The notes under the pieces: model-generated
The model's database searches: none
Seen by the model: only the letters and a program-made list of their open reading frames with translations
What the model was told of the DNA's origin: nothing
Shown: positions 45,606 to 54,830 of the stretch, one piece after another
Layout: each line of letters starts with the position of its first letter
Numbering within the stretch: the first letter of the stretch is position 1
Assembly (NCBI RefSeq): GCF_000422845.1
Contig: NZ_KE383931.1
Span: 625,366 to 689,365, forward strand
Length of the DNA: 64,000 nucleotides
Direction: 5' to 3'
Origin: Oceanobacter kriegii DSM 6294
Lineage (GTDB): Bacteria > Pseudomonadota > Gammaproteobacteria > Pseudomonadales > Oceanobacteraceae
Translations under genes and position numbers: made by a program

Positions 45606-47099
45606 ATGTGGGAGTTTTGTTCTCGTTGTTCACCCCGCACATTGAACTTCATCAACCAGGCAGGCTGGCTAACCAGCATTGCCATCCTGATGTTTTCCGG
45701 CGGCTCTATGGTCGCCATGGCCACCAGCCTGACGTTGTTTGCCATCATGACGCTGCTGCGGTTTGGCCAAAAACAGTTTTTGCAGCAGCAACGGGGACAA
45801 CTGCACGGTGTACTGAATCAGGTGAATCAGGGCGATCTGAGCCCAAGGCTGGCGCTGAAAAACGCCGATGCAAACATGCGTGAGATGTCCGGCAACCTGA
45901 ACTCGTTTCTGGATCAGGTTGAAAGCTACATCCGCGAAGCCGAATCTTCCTTTCGGGCCGCCAGTGAAGAAAAGTTCTTCCGGGCACCAGACTGCACCGG
46001 CCTGAAGGGGCAACTGAACGATTCCCTGAACAACATCGCCGTGGCCTTCAAAGCCATCGAAGAAGCCAACTTCCTCAGCAACAACAAAGAACTCGACCGC
46101 GACATTGGCCACACCAAAACCGAAGGGTTACTGACCAACCTGGCCCGCAATCAGGAAGACCTGGGGAAAGTAGCCAATGAAATGACCGCTGTTGAAAAAC
46201 AATCCGCCACCGGGGTACAGCTATCGACCGATGCGCTGAACCGCATTCGTGGGGTGGTGGGCGACCTGCAACAACAGTCGGAAAAAGCCAACTCCATTCA
46301 CGGCAATGCCGCCGAACTGCGTGACCACACCGAAGAAATCGCCAAGGTGCTGCGTCAGATCGACACCATTGCCGAACAAACCAACCTGCTGGCGTTGAAC
46401 GCCGCCATCGAAGCCGCTCGCGCTGGAGAAGCCGGCCGCGGCTTTGCAGTGGTGGCCGATGAGGTGCGCGCACTGGCCGCCAACACCCAATCTGCAACTG
46501 CCAACATCAGCGGCCTGATGACTCATTTTCAGACATCCTCCAACGCCATGGCAGACGCCGCCAGCGATATGGTGGAGTCGACCCGCTCGGTGACCGGCTC
46601 AACCTTGCAGTTTGAAACCTCGTTTGGCGAACTGGCCAGCATCGCCCAGCGCACCTACCAGAAGATCAGCTACTCCGAGATTGTGAGCTTTGCCTCACTG
46701 ATCAAGGTAGACCACATGATCTATGTGCAAAACGGCTACCGGGCCATTGAAGCTGGCCCCGGCAGCGATGCCTGGCGCGCGGTCGACTGCGACCACCACA
46801 GTTGTCGCTTCGGCCAATGGTATGAAACCGGCATTGGCCACCAGTATTTCAGCCACTTACCCTCCTACAAAGGCATTGAGCCACTGCATAAATCCTTGCA
46901 CGAAGAAATGGCAAAGATCCTCCTCGCCGTCAGACAGCCCGACTGGCAAAACAGCCTTGAAAGCCACGACAACGTGCGGATGGGATTCGAGCGCATTGAA
47001 GACGTCAGCAACCGTTTGATTGGCATGATTGATCAGCTAACCGATGAAAAGCTGCGCTTTGAAAGCTCGGAAAGCAAAAGCGAAGTCGAGCTGTTTTAA
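45606..47099 (+). CDS. methyl-accepting chemotaxis protein with C-terminal zinc-binding (CZB) domain
   Basis: A 497-residue receptor with one or two N-terminal membrane helices ([33 protein letters not shown]) and no room for a periplasmic sensor. The signalling hairpin is intact ([47 protein letters not shown]). The C-terminus is a CZB domain: the first His in [14 protein letters not shown], the Cys in [21 protein letters not shown], then [13 protein letters not shown] domains bind zinc and in known cases respond to oxidants such as HOCl. It therefore senses cytoplasmic chemistry. AAGGAG lies before the ATG. An 18-bp repeat array lies just upstream. Confidence 0.92.
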   Translation: MWEFCSRCSPRTLNFINQAGWLTSIAILMFSGGSMVAMATSLTLFAIMTLLRFGQKQFLQQQRGQLHGVLNQVNQGDLSPRLALKNADANMREMSGNLNSFLDQVESYIREAESSFRAASEEKFFRAPDCTGLKGQLNDSLNNIAVAFKAIEEANFLSNNKELDRDIGHTKTEGLLTNLARNQEDLGKVANEMTAVEKQSATGVQLSTDALNRIRGVVGDLQQQSEKANSIHGNAAELRDHTEEIAKVLRQIDTIAEQTNLLALNAAIEAARAGEAGRGFAVVADEVRALAANTQSATANISGLMTHFQTSSNAMADAASDMVESTRSVTGSTLQFETSFGELASIAQRTYQKISYSEIVSFASLIKVDHMIYVQNGYRAIEAGPGSDAWRAVDCDHHSCRFGQWYETGIGHQYFSHLPSYKGIEPLHKSLHEEMAKILLAVRQPDWQNSLESHDNVRMGFERIEDVSNRLIGMIDQLTDEKLRFESSESKSEVELF

Positions 47100-47692
47100 G
47101 CCCTCACCGTTAACGCGATTACGCCCTCTCGTTTACCCGCGTTCACGCCCTTAAGGGTGAGCGACGGGCACCATGGCACAAGGCTCTGGAGCTGTAACCC
47201 GCGCCTGGCACCTCCTCTGGATTAACCAAACACTCCACAAAAAATTACTTCTGACACTTCACATCAGCAGCAATTAGAGCCATATTGAATTCAACACCCA
47301 CGGAGGGAGGGAGACGTTGCCAGTCTACCCGTTTGAAGTTCATGCAGTGGTTCGCTGCTGCCCATTGCCTGCTTGCAGGCCACTCTCAGAGGCGCTGAAC
47401 GTGCAACGCTTCCGGGGACTTGCCGACTCATTTCATGGCCGCCAGACAAGATCTTCAGACACCCTTCACGTCTCCGCTTTACCCGCTCCTTCAACGCCAC
47501 CCTTGAATCACCCGTCGATTCAATTGCTAACCCAACTACTAACTCAATTCGCCGGGCTTCTGCCCAAACAATCACCCAAGCAACCGCCCACACAAGTACC
47601 AAACCAACCGTTATGCCCTGCAACCGGCCTTGCGCCGGTACATCATTCATTCCGTTTTTGTTCCGATCACCTGACATCAGGAGAGCGTCTTT
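47100..47692. other. long gene-poor interval before the phoH-type gene
   Basis: About 590 bp without a supported gene. Open frames here have no family features. A CCTGCTTGCAGG hairpin lies near 47368. The 3' part, from about 47480, is markedly C- and A-rich and G-poor on the plus strand, like an unstructured leader. AGGAG sits before the next ATG. Confidence 0.5.
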
Positions 47693-49072
47693 ATGGCCGC
47701 ACGCAAAACCGCCGCAAAAATGTATGTGCTGGACACCAACGTGCTGATTCACGACCCAGCCTCGATTCACAAATTCGAGGAACATCAGGTCGTTATCCCA
47801 ATGACCGTTCTGGAAGAGCTCGACAAACTGAAGATCGGCAAGGCAGGCATTGCCACTGACTGCCGCGAGGCCATTCGCCAGATCGACCAGATTATTGGCG
47901 ATGCCAGCCCGACCGAAGTGTCCAAAGGGGTGCCGATTCAACGCCCTGACGGCAGCACCCAAGGGACCTTTTCCATCCTGCTGGACGGCTTTGACAGCCG
48001 TAATCGCACCCTGCCGCTGGACCTGAATGACAACAAGATCATCAACAGTCTGGTCGCGCTGCAAGAGAAAAACCCGCGCCGGGACATCGTGCTGATTACC
48101 AAAGACATCAACATGCGCCTGAAAGCCCGAGGCTGCGGCGTCGGCGCGCAGGACTACCAGAACGACCAGTTGCTGACCGATGTGTCGCTGCTGGAAACCG
48201 GCTATCACACCTACCCCGGCTCGTTTTGGGACAGCCAAAGCAAGGTAGAAACCTTCCACGACACCTCCGGCACCTTCCACCGTATTCCCCGTGCCGACCT
48301 ACCGGAAGAGCTGTACATCAACCGGTTTATCGTCGATGAAGCAGGCTTTATTGGCAAAATCGTCGACCTTGGGCAGGAAATTGCCGTATTACAGGATCTG
48401 CCTGCCGAACAAATGATGTCGCAGTGCGCATGGGGCCTGAAACCCCGCGACCTGCCACAAGCGATGGCGCTGCACCTGTTGCTGGACCCCAATGTGTCAC
48501 TGGTGACACTGAGTGGCCAGGCGGGCTCAGGTAAAACCATTCTGGCGCTGGCCGCGGCCATTGAAATGACCGTCGCCACCCAACAATTCCGCCGCATTAT
48601 CGCCACCCGCAGTACCCGCGGACTGGACGAAGACATCGGCTACCTGCCGGGCACCGAAGCAGAAAAAATGGAGCCCTGGCTGGGCGCGATTACCGACAAC
48701 CTGGAAGCGCTGCACAGCGATGATGAACACCAGAACTCCAGTGTCGACTACATCCTTCAGAAGGTGCCGTTGCAGTTCAAATCCCTGAACTACATTCGCG
48801 GCCGCAGCTTTCAGCACAGTCTGATTCTGATTGATGAATGCCAGAACCTGACCCCCCACCAGATGAAGACCATCATCACCCGGGCTGGCGCGGGCTCCAA
48901 AGTGGTGTGCCTGGGCAACCTGGCGCAGATCGACACCCCGTACCTCAACCCGATCAGCTCCGGATTGACCTACCTGATTGAACGCTTCAAGGAGTTTAAT
49001 CTGGGCGGCACCATTCATTTGGAAGGCTCGCCACGCTCGCCGCTGGCGGAATACGCGGAAACGCATTTGTAA
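47693..49072 (+). CDS. PIN-PhoH ATPase
   Basis: A 459-residue two-domain protein. Residues about 9-150 are a PIN domain (MYVLDTNVLIHDPASIHKFEEHQVVIP, CREAIRQIDQI, DNKIINSLVAL, DIVLITKDINMRLKARGCGV). Residues about 250-455 are the PhoH ATPase with Walker A GQAGSGKT at 275-282, Walker B LILIDECQNLTPHQMKTI, and VCLGNLAQIDTPYL. Members of this PIN-PhoH group are predicted RNA-cleaving helicase-like enzymes. AGGAGAG lies before the ATG. It stands alone behind a long leader. Confidence 0.93.
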   Translation: MAARKTAAKMYVLDTNVLIHDPASIHKFEEHQVVIPMTVLEELDKLKIGKAGIATDCREAIRQIDQIIGDASPTEVSKGVPIQRPDGSTQGTFSILLDGFDSRNRTLPLDLNDNKIINSLVALQEKNPRRDIVLITKDINMRLKARGCGVGAQDYQNDQLLTDVSLLETGYHTYPGSFWDSQSKVETFHDTSGTFHRIPRADLPEELYINRFIVDEAGFIGKIVDLGQEIAVLQDLPAEQMMSQCAWGLKPRDLPQAMALHLLLDPNVSLVTLSGQAGSGKTILALAAAIEMTVATQQFRRIIATRSTRGLDEDIGYLPGTEAEKMEPWLGAITDNLEALHSDDEHQNSSVDYILQKVPLQFKSLNYIRGRSFQHSLILIDECQNLTPHQMKTIITRAGAGSKVVCLGNLAQIDTPYLNPISSGLTYLIERFKEFNLGGTIHLEGSPRSPLAEYAETHL

Positions 49073-49100
49073 ATTGCCCTGAATTACCCTGAAAAACAGC

Positions 49101-49120
49101 GGTGGGGACATGTCCCCACC
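49101..49120. repeat. 20-bp perfect palindrome after the PIN-PhoH gene
   Basis: GGTGGGGACATGTCCCCACC is self-complementary over all 20 bases. It lacks a T-run on either side, so it is more a recognition site or extragenic palindrome than a classical terminator. It lies 45 bp from a REP copy. Confidence 0.75.
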
Positions 49121-49164
49121 CTACCCGCTACACACAGGCTACCTTTACCTCGCATACCTCACAC

Positions 49165-49188
49165 CTGTAGGAGCAGGCTTGCCTGCGA
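49165..49188 (+). repeat. REP-like element, copy 2
   Basis: This is the same 24 bases as the copy at 3458-3481 but in the opposite orientation: head CTGTAGGAGC, then the AGGCTTGCCT palindrome core, then GCGA. It lies between the PIN-PhoH gene and a small exported protein gene. Confidence 0.78.
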
Positions 49189-49374
49189 ATTGGGCCCCAA
49201 GCAATACAGCACCACCCCGCTGCTACCAACAAATTCATCCGCACGACCGTGACTTTCCTGACTGCTGTCTATACTGATCCAGACAAGTGGACTTTTTCTC
49301 GCCCAATGGGCCTCTGTACGCCCTTGACGAGTGCCAGTCCCTATCTCTCTTAACGGATGTTTATGGACGATATT

Positions 49375-49836
49375 ATGGCAATCATTTCCCGTAACCCGGT
49401 CTGTCGCTGGTTGGTAACCGTACTGTTAAGCCTGGCCTCATTTCAGCTACTGGCTGCTGACGCCAAGGGTGAGGACTCCGAATACAAGATTTACGAGCTG
49501 GAGTTTGAAACCGATTCCAACTGGACCAGCGTTGAAATCCGCGACGATGCGGTGTTCGTCAACGCGCCGGTTGGCGCCAGCATGAACCTCACCTCCAAAG
49601 ACGGTTTGCGCTCGTTTACGCTGTCGCCGCAAAAGCTGCATTTGCGTTCGCGCAGCCGTGGTCTGGTGAATATGAACCTGTTTGTACGCTCGAAGAATAA
49701 CGTCCTGGGGCTCACCCTGTGCAAAGGTTCTCGCAGCAGCTACGCCAAAATAAGCTCCGACCAAAGCACCCAGAAAAACGACATGAAAGAACAGGACCAC
49801 TGCGAAACCGCTGCGCTGGTGCTGAATCTGTTCTGA
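49375..49836 (+). CDS. hypothetical exported protein
   Basis: A protein of about 153 residues with a signal peptide (MAIISRNPVCRWLVTVLLSLASFQLLAADA, cleavage after LAA). The small mature domain, about 120 residues, looks beta-rich: YKIYELEFETDSNWTSVEIRDDAVFV, MNLTSKDGLRSFTLS and NMNLFVRSKNNVLGLTLC. I recognise no family. The start at 49375 gives a normal signal peptide; ATGs at 49357 and 49363 are in frame but would add acidic residues at the front. The LOG gene follows after 42 bases on the same strand and may share the transcript. Confidence 0.62.
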   Translation: MAIISRNPVCRWLVTVLLSLASFQLLAADAKGEDSEYKIYELEFETDSNWTSVEIRDDAVFVNAPVGASMNLTSKDGLRSFTLSPQKLHLRSRSRGLVNMNLFVRSKNNVLGLTLCKGSRSSYAKISSDQSTQKNDMKEQDHCETAALVLNLF

Positions 49837-49878
49837 TCCGTTATGCTGCGCGCTCAACAGCCAGCACCGGACTTCCCA

Positions 49879-50424
49879 ATGATTAAACGCGTCGCGATTT
49901 ACTGTGGTTCTCGCATGGGCAACGACCCGCAATTTGCCGAGGCCGCCGCCGCACTCAGCGGCTACCTGGCAAAGCAAGGCGTCGGTATCGTCTACGGCGG
50001 CAGCTCCGCCGGACTGATGGGGATTGTGGCAGATGCGGCACTCGCGGAAGGTGGCGACGTCATTGGCGTGATGCCAGATAACCTGTGGATTCAGGAACGC
50101 GCCCACAAGGGACTGACCCAACTTGAATTCGTCAGCGGCATGCACCAGCGCAAGGCCCGAATGGTTGAACTGGCGGATGCTTTTATCGCTTTACCAGGCG
50201 GTATTGGCACACTGGATGAAATGGTTGAAGTGCTGTGCTGGTCCAACATCGGCGACCACAACAAGCCTTGCGTCTGTTTTGACGTGAACAATTTCTGGCA
50301 GCCGTTCTTCACTCTGATGGAACACATCCAGCAACAGGACTTTGCCCATCATCAGGTGCCGCTGTTAAAAGCCACGCAACCGGCCGAGTTATTGACCCTG
50401 TTGAACGAGCACGCAGCCGCCTGA
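49879..50424 (+). CDS. LOG family protein (TIGR00730), nucleotide 5'-monophosphate nucleosidase
   Basis: A 181-residue Rossmann-fold protein beginning IKRVAIYCGSRMGNDP. It has the two LOG signatures: GIVYGGSSAGLMGIVADAAL, and the PGGxGTxxE motif in LPGGIGTLDEMVEVLCW, with RKARMVELADAFIALPGG between them. LOG proteins release the base from N6-modified AMP (cytokinin activation in plants); in bacteria they are phosphoribohydrolases of broad role. The start at 49879 matches the family; an ATG at 49843 is further upstream. It is convergent with the antiporter gene. Confidence 0.92.
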   Translation: MIKRVAIYCGSRMGNDPQFAEAAAALSGYLAKQGVGIVYGGSSAGLMGIVADAALAEGGDVIGVMPDNLWIQERAHKGLTQLEFVSGMHQRKARMVELADAFIALPGGIGTLDEMVEVLCWSNIGDHNKPCVCFDVNNFWQPFFTLMEHIQQQDFAHHQVPLLKATQPAELLTLLNEHAAA

Positions 50425-50480
50425 AGATTCAGGCGACGGCAGCACTTGAGCAATATGCAGCGGGGACAGAGCAGACGGGC

Positions 50481-52049
50481 TTAGAAAGTCCCCAACAGAT
50501 GGCGACTCTGGGCCGCAAAGCCCGCGCCGACTTCGGCGTAGTAGTTAAACACCACATCCACCCCCATCGCCAGCAGCTCATCCCGTTCGTCGTCGTAGCG
50601 CGCCACCGCAGCAATGCGACCGGTATAGCCCGATAGCCGCAGCATTTCGAGGGTGCTCTTCATTTCCAGATGGGATGGCAGCGCCATCATAATCAGGTCA
50701 ATATGGCCGTCAGAGCAGCCCATGCTCTCCCAGAACTCCATATCGTCGGCGTCACCGGCCACCACATTAATACCTTGCTTGCGCAACCGGATCACCCGCT
50801 CGGCATCCGACTCCACACCACAAATGCGTGAGCCGTATTCATCTTCCAAAGCCTGATAAGCGCCCTTGCCCACACGCCCCATGCCCAGAATCAGCACACT
50901 GGCATTGTCAGGACGCTCGTAAATGGCGTGCGCACCAGCCCGCTCGAAACGGTTGATCGACGTTTTGCGCAAGGCATACACATGGTGAGCACGACGATAT
51001 ATAAACGAACTGAGGACGAACGACAGCGACATGGCGACAGCAATGATCACCAGCCAATCCTGACTCATCCAGCCTTTTTCGGTGCTCAGACTGGCAACAA
51101 TCAAGCCGAACTCACTGAAGTTGGTTAACGCCAGGGCACTCAGATACGACGCCCGCCCGGAAACCCGAAACATCACCAACAGCCCGAAGAACAAGCCAAA
51201 CTTCAGCAGTAAGGTCAAAGTCAGGGCAACAACCGGCAGTACCATGTCCCAGCTTGGTAGCGCGGTAAAACCAATCGACAGGAAGAAGCCAATCAGGAAC
51301 AGATCCTTGAAGCCCATCAGCGACTTGTAGATTTCAGACGACTTGGGGTGAGAGGCCAACAGCATGCCGATAATCAAGGCACCCAGGTCCCCTTTCATGT
51401 TCACCAGATAGAACAGCTCACTGCCGCCCAGCGCCAGGAAGAAGCCCAGCAGCGGCAGCAACTCATCGTGCCCTACCCGGCTGACCATACGGTGCAGCAG
51501 CGGTTTCAACAGCCACAACGCCAGCAGCCCAAACGCCAGAACCGAAGGCACCTTGCCGGTGGAAGCCACCAGGAAAATGACTGCCACGATGTCCTGAATT
51601 ACCAGAATACCGACCGCCAGCTTACCGTGACGGGCTTTCAGCTCGGAGGCCTCCTCCAGCATTTTGATGACGCACACCGTGGACGAAAAGCTCAGGGCAA
51701 AGCCGACCAGAATCGCAGTGGTCAGTGGCAGCTGCAGATAACTGCTGATACCCAGCCAGCCCAGCAGCACCACAAAACCGGCGATTAACAACGTCCAGAT
51801 CCCGGTATGTACCACGCTGGTGGCCCATACTTCGGTTTTCAGCAGCGCTTTGACATTCAGCTTCAAACCGATGGTAAACAGCATCAGGGTAATGCCCAGA
51901 TCGGCCAGCTTTTGCAAACTGGAGTCTGGCTGCATACCCGCCGCATGAAGACCAAACCCCGCCAGCAAATAGCCCACCAGAGGTGGCATCCCCAGCTGCT
52001 TGACCACAAAGCCGCACACAAATGCCACCAGAATCCAGACAAAATCCAT
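50481..52049 (-). CDS. CPA2-family monovalent cation/proton antiporter with TrkA-N domain
   Basis: A 522-residue membrane transporter. About twelve helices cover residues 3-375, with family landmarks LGMPPLVGYLLAGFGL, LADLGITLMLFTIGLKL, ALSFSSTVCVIKMLEE, and GILVIQDIVAVIFLV containing the key acidic residue of the ion site. The C-terminal domain is a TrkA-N/RCK Rossmann fold (VLILGMGRVGKGAYQALEDEYG, VVAGDADDMEFWESMG). This is the KefB/KefC/YbaL plan, for K+ or Na+ exchange gated by nucleotide or NAD(H). It lacks the glutathione-site evidence needed to call it KefB or KefC. Confidence 0.92.
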   Translation of the reverse strand: MDFVWILVAFVCGFVVKQLGMPPLVGYLLAGFGLHAAGMQPDSSLQKLADLGITLMLFTIGLKLNVKALLKTEVWATSVVHTGIWTLLIAGFVVLLGWLGISSYLQLPLTTAILVGFALSFSSTVCVIKMLEEASELKARHGKLAVGILVIQDIVAVIFLVASTGKVPSVLAFGLLALWLLKPLLHRMVSRVGHDELLPLLGFFLALGGSELFYLVNMKGDLGALIIGMLLASHPKSSEIYKSLMGFKDLFLIGFFLSIGFTALPSWDMVLPVVALTLTLLLKFGLFFGLLVMFRVSGRASYLSALALTNFSEFGLIVASLSTEKGWMSQDWLVIIAVAMSLSFVLSSFIYRRAHHVYALRKTSINRFERAGAHAIYERPDNASVLILGMGRVGKGAYQALEDEYGSRICGVESDAERVIRLRKQGINVVAGDADDMEFWESMGCSDGHIDLIMMALPSHLEMKSTLEMLRLSGYTGRIAAVARYDDERDELLAMGVDVVFNYYAEVGAGFAAQSRHLLGTF

Positions 52050-52205
52050 TCGGTTTTCCTTATTTAGACAGCCACAACGAGCAGAACCACAACCCTTCCA
52101 GCATCAAACACACTCGCCTGACCATCATTGACTGGCCGCAAAAGAGGTGCTGGTGAGCGTCATTTTGGGTAAAGTTTGCGCGCTCATATTACAGGTTGGA
52201 TTCCC

Positions 52206-52985
52206 TTGCTAGAAATTCTTTATAAAGACGAGTACCTCGTCGCCATCAACAAGCCCAGTGGCCTGCTGGTGCATCGCAGCGAAATCGATCGCCATGAAAC
52301 ACGCTTTGTATTGCAACTGCTAAGAAACCAGCTGGGACAACGGGTTTACCCGGTGCACCGTCTCGACAAGCCCACCTCTGGCGTACTGGTGTTTGCACTG
52401 TCGAGTGAAATGGCCAGCCTGATTGTCGACCAGTGGCGCGAACGGGAAGTCGAGAAACGCTATCTGGCGATTACCCGTGGCTACATGCCGGAGCACATCC
52501 ATCTGGACTACGCCATGAAGCCTCCTGTCGACAAATACGCCAAGCACGAAGTCGACAAGCCAGCCCAGGAAGCCATCACCGACTTTTACCTGAAAGCCAC
52601 GGTGGAAATTCCGGTCGAAATCGACAAGTACCCTCAGTCCCGCTATTCGCTGGTTGAGGCTGTGCCCAAAACCGGCCGCAAGCATCAAATCCGTCGTCAC
52701 CTGAAGCACCTGTCTCATCCCATCATTGGTGATGCACGCTACGGCAAGGGTCGCCACAGTCGCTACTTCCGTGATCACTTCGATGCTGGCCGTTTGTTGC
52801 TACACGCCTGGCAGTTACAGATGCAACATCCTGTTACTAACGAAACGCTCACCTTTGTGGCCCCTCTCGACCCTATCTGGAACCGCCTGATCGTTCGTTT
52901 TGGCTGGCAACAACAGCTGCCTGAGGCGTTGCATCAGGAAGACAACCAACATCCCTCAGAAGACTGCTCTGTGACGGGGCAATAA
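52206..52985 (+). CDS. truC: tRNA pseudouridine-65 synthase TruC
   Basis: A 259-residue RluA-family enzyme that converts U65 of some tRNAs to pseudouridine. It shows LEILYKDEYLVAINKPSGLLVHRS, the catalytic Asp in VHRLDKPTSGVLVFAL, EKRYLAITRGY, and the RluA closing blocks TGRKHQIRRHLKHLSHPIIGDARYGKG and LLLHAWQLQ. TruC of E. coli starts MLEILYQD; here the equivalent start is a TTG at 52206 with GGA upstream, so the reading frame's extra upstream residues are not used. An AT-rich region with DnaA boxes follows. Confidence 0.93.
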   Translation: MLEILYKDEYLVAINKPSGLLVHRSEIDRHETRFVLQLLRNQLGQRVYPVHRLDKPTSGVLVFALSSEMASLIVDQWREREVEKRYLAITRGYMPEHIHLDYAMKPPVDKYAKHEVDKPAQEAITDFYLKATVEIPVEIDKYPQSRYSLVEAVPKTGRKHQIRRHLKHLSHPIIGDARYGKGRHSRYFRDHFDAGRLLLHAWQLQMQHPVTNETLTFVAPLDPIWNRLIVRFGWQQQLPEALHQEDNQHPSEDCSVTGQ

Positions 52986-53021
52986 GCCCGATTTCGAGGC
53001 AAATCCACCAGTCAAGCGGCT

Positions 53022-53761
53022 GGTGGATAACTTTTCACCAATTCACGTCAACTTCCCTGCCGAAGGCAATTTTTTTCGATTTAACCGCATTTTTGCCCGC
53101 AAATTCCGATTTTTACCCTTGACTCAGGGTTACCCACAGATTCTGTGGATAAATTTGGGCATAAATTATTCAAAAGTGCCGCAAAGCCGCATTATTACTG
53201 GCTTTCTGACGGATTGGTCGGTTTTGCACCAGATTGATTTTTCCTTATTTTTCAATAACTTATAAAATATTCAAGTATTTTAGAGCAGTCTATTGACAAA
53301 TCTCTAGCGAGCAAATTTTCACTTTACAGCGATGTGAATAACGCCTGGCTGATATTATTTTTTCATCTTTCACGCAAAAGATTGCAGTCAAGACTTGCAG
53401 GAAAAAATTTTTCCAATTTCCGCCATCGGGATCAACAAAGCGGTGCAAATGCTCTGTGGATAATTCGGGGGACAAGAATCTGCGCCAGCCAGAAGTTTAT
53501 TGCACACTTGTTAAACAATCCTGAACGCGTCAGATTCTTATCAAAAACAGTTTAAAAAACAGCCACTTGACGAATTATTAACCAAAGGTGCAAATGCCAC
53601 TTTGTTACAAATGAGAAATCGATCAAAAGTTGGACTGTGAATAATTGACTCGCCCTGACTCATACCATGGTATGTAAGGACGAATTTTCGGGCTGCACCG
53701 ATCTGAAACAGCGCTGAATTTTGCCCACAGCCTTCAGTTAATCCACAGATTCTGTGGATAA
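53022..53761. other. AT-rich non-coding region with a cluster of DnaA boxes
   Basis: Five sites of form TGTG(G/A)ATAA (complement TTAT(C/T)CACA) lie at 53144-53152, 53333-53341, 53455-53463, 53636-53644 and 53753-53761, all in one orientation; three are perfect TTATCCACA. One-mismatch boxes occur at 53022-53030, 53130-53138 and 53739-53747. Two pairs form near-identical palindromes (53130-53152 and 53739-53761) around CAGATTCTG. A perfect palindrome CATACCATGGTATG lies at 53661-53674, and several GATC sites are present. There is no supported gene between truC and the dsbC terminator (52986-53892). This is origin-like or DnaA-titration-like architecture; see findings. Confidence 0.8.
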
Positions 53762-53892
53762 TTGTGTGCATATAGCCTTTAAAAACGCTTCAGACCCAAG
53801 CGATCTCTATCCCTCCCTTTGTTTGTCTATTTTTTAACCAATTCGTCATTTTCGGCGGTTTCCAAAATGGCTTTGGAGGGTTTCTTACAGAC

Positions 53893-53918
53893 AACAAAAA
53901 ACCCGCCGTGGCGGGTTT
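53893..53918 (-). terminator. intrinsic terminator after dsbC
   Basis: AACCCGCC and GGCGGGTT form an 8-bp stem with a two-base loop (53900-53917). The A-run on its left gives the U-run for minus-strand transcripts leaving dsbC. Confidence 0.85.
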
Positions 53919-53981
53919 CTCTGACAGGGTTCAATACACCCGTGTTATCACAGCGACAACAAGGGCACATCGCGGGTTCTG

Positions 53982-54830
53982 TTACAAAACACCGAGCGCC
54001 TTGGCCATCTCTTTGGCCGGCATATAACCCGGGTACAACTGACCGTCTTCGGTGAAGATGGCGGGTGTGCCATTGACGCCCAGCTGCTGGCCCAGTTGAT
54101 ACTGTTGCGCTACCGGCGTGGCACAACCGTTACCCGCCTGCATGTTGCTGACCAGCGTCTGTTGCAGCTTTTCAACCTTGCCCTGCAGCGCGCTGTTACC
54201 AGCGCGCAACTGGCGACCCAGGCTGTTCAACTGCTGTTGGTCGGTTTTCATTTCGGTCATAGCCGCTGCACGGTCGTCCTGACACCAAACGTAGTTGATC
54301 TTCTGGTAAGACTGGGTCGGTTGGCCGGTCTGACGATCAACAATGCCGGAACGAGGATACGCCAGGTAGCGCACCGTAATACCCAGATCATTCAGCTCAT
54401 CGACTTCCTGATGCAGCTTCTGACAGTAACCACAGTCAATATCGGTGAATACGTTGATCAATGCCTTCTGATCACCCTTGGCTTCAAACACCACGGTCTG
54501 ATCATTTGCCACGGCAGCCAGGGCTTTGGCGCGCTTAGGATTCAATCGAGCCTCAGTCACGTTCACAGCGCTGCCACCGTCGATACGAATCACTTCGTCA
54601 CGATAGATCAGGTGGCTGGCGTCTGGCGTCATGTAGAGGAAGGGGCCGCTTTCCATGGTGACTTCCAGAATCTGGCCATTGGCGATCAGATTGGCTTCAG
54701 CCACCTTGATGTGTTCACCGTAGATGGTTTGCAAACGGGCTTCCGCCACGTCGCTGATATCTTCTGCAGAAGCCCCCAGGGGCAGCATAGCCAAGCCGGA
54801 TACCAGGCTGGCTAACATCAATTTTTTCAT
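53982..54830 (-). CDS. dsbC: thiol:disulfide isomerase DsbC
   Basis: A 282-residue periplasmic protein with a signal peptide (MKKLMLASLVSGLAMLPLGASA). It has an N-terminal dimerisation domain (EARLQTIYGEHIKVAEANLIANGQILEVTMESG) and a thioredoxin-like domain with the active site CGYC at residues 133-136 (FTDIDCGYCQKLHQEVDEL). The cis-Pro loop is in GVNGTPAIF. It reshuffles wrong disulfides. It is longer than the usual 235-245 residues: a charged helical insertion of about 40 residues (MTEMKTDQQQLNSLGRQLRAGNSALQGKVEKLQQ) sits in the helical part before NGCATPVAQQYQLGQQLG. AGGTAAG precedes the ATG. Confidence 0.93.
   Translation of the reverse strand: MKKLMLASLVSGLAMLPLGASAEDISDVAEARLQTIYGEHIKVAEANLIANGQILEVTMESGPFLYMTPDASHLIYRDEVIRIDGGSAVNVTEARLNPKRAKALAAVANDQTVVFEAKGDQKALINVFTDIDCGYCQKLHQEVDELNDLGITVRYLAYPRSGIVDRQTGQPTQSYQKINYVWCQDDRAAAMTEMKTDQQQLNSLGRQLRAGNSALQGKVEKLQQTLVSNMQAGNGCATPVAQQYQLGQQLGVNGTPAIFTEDGQLYPGYMPAKEMAKALGVL

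Noticed and set aside
47291-48280. 329-codon minus-strand frame, and plus-strand frames at 47317-47859, near the PIN-PhoH gene
   Set aside because: They overlap the PIN-PhoH coding sequence in other frames, lack ribosome sites and show no family pattern.
53022-53761. Calling the DnaA-box cluster oriC outright
   Set aside because: No dnaA, dnaN, gidA or parAB nearby, and the ribosomal operon orientation is unfavourable; only an origin-like description is supported.
53023-53771. Short open frames of 60-80 codons in the DnaA-box region
   Set aside because: AT-rich, low-complexity translations without ribosome sites or domains; the region is better read as non-coding.
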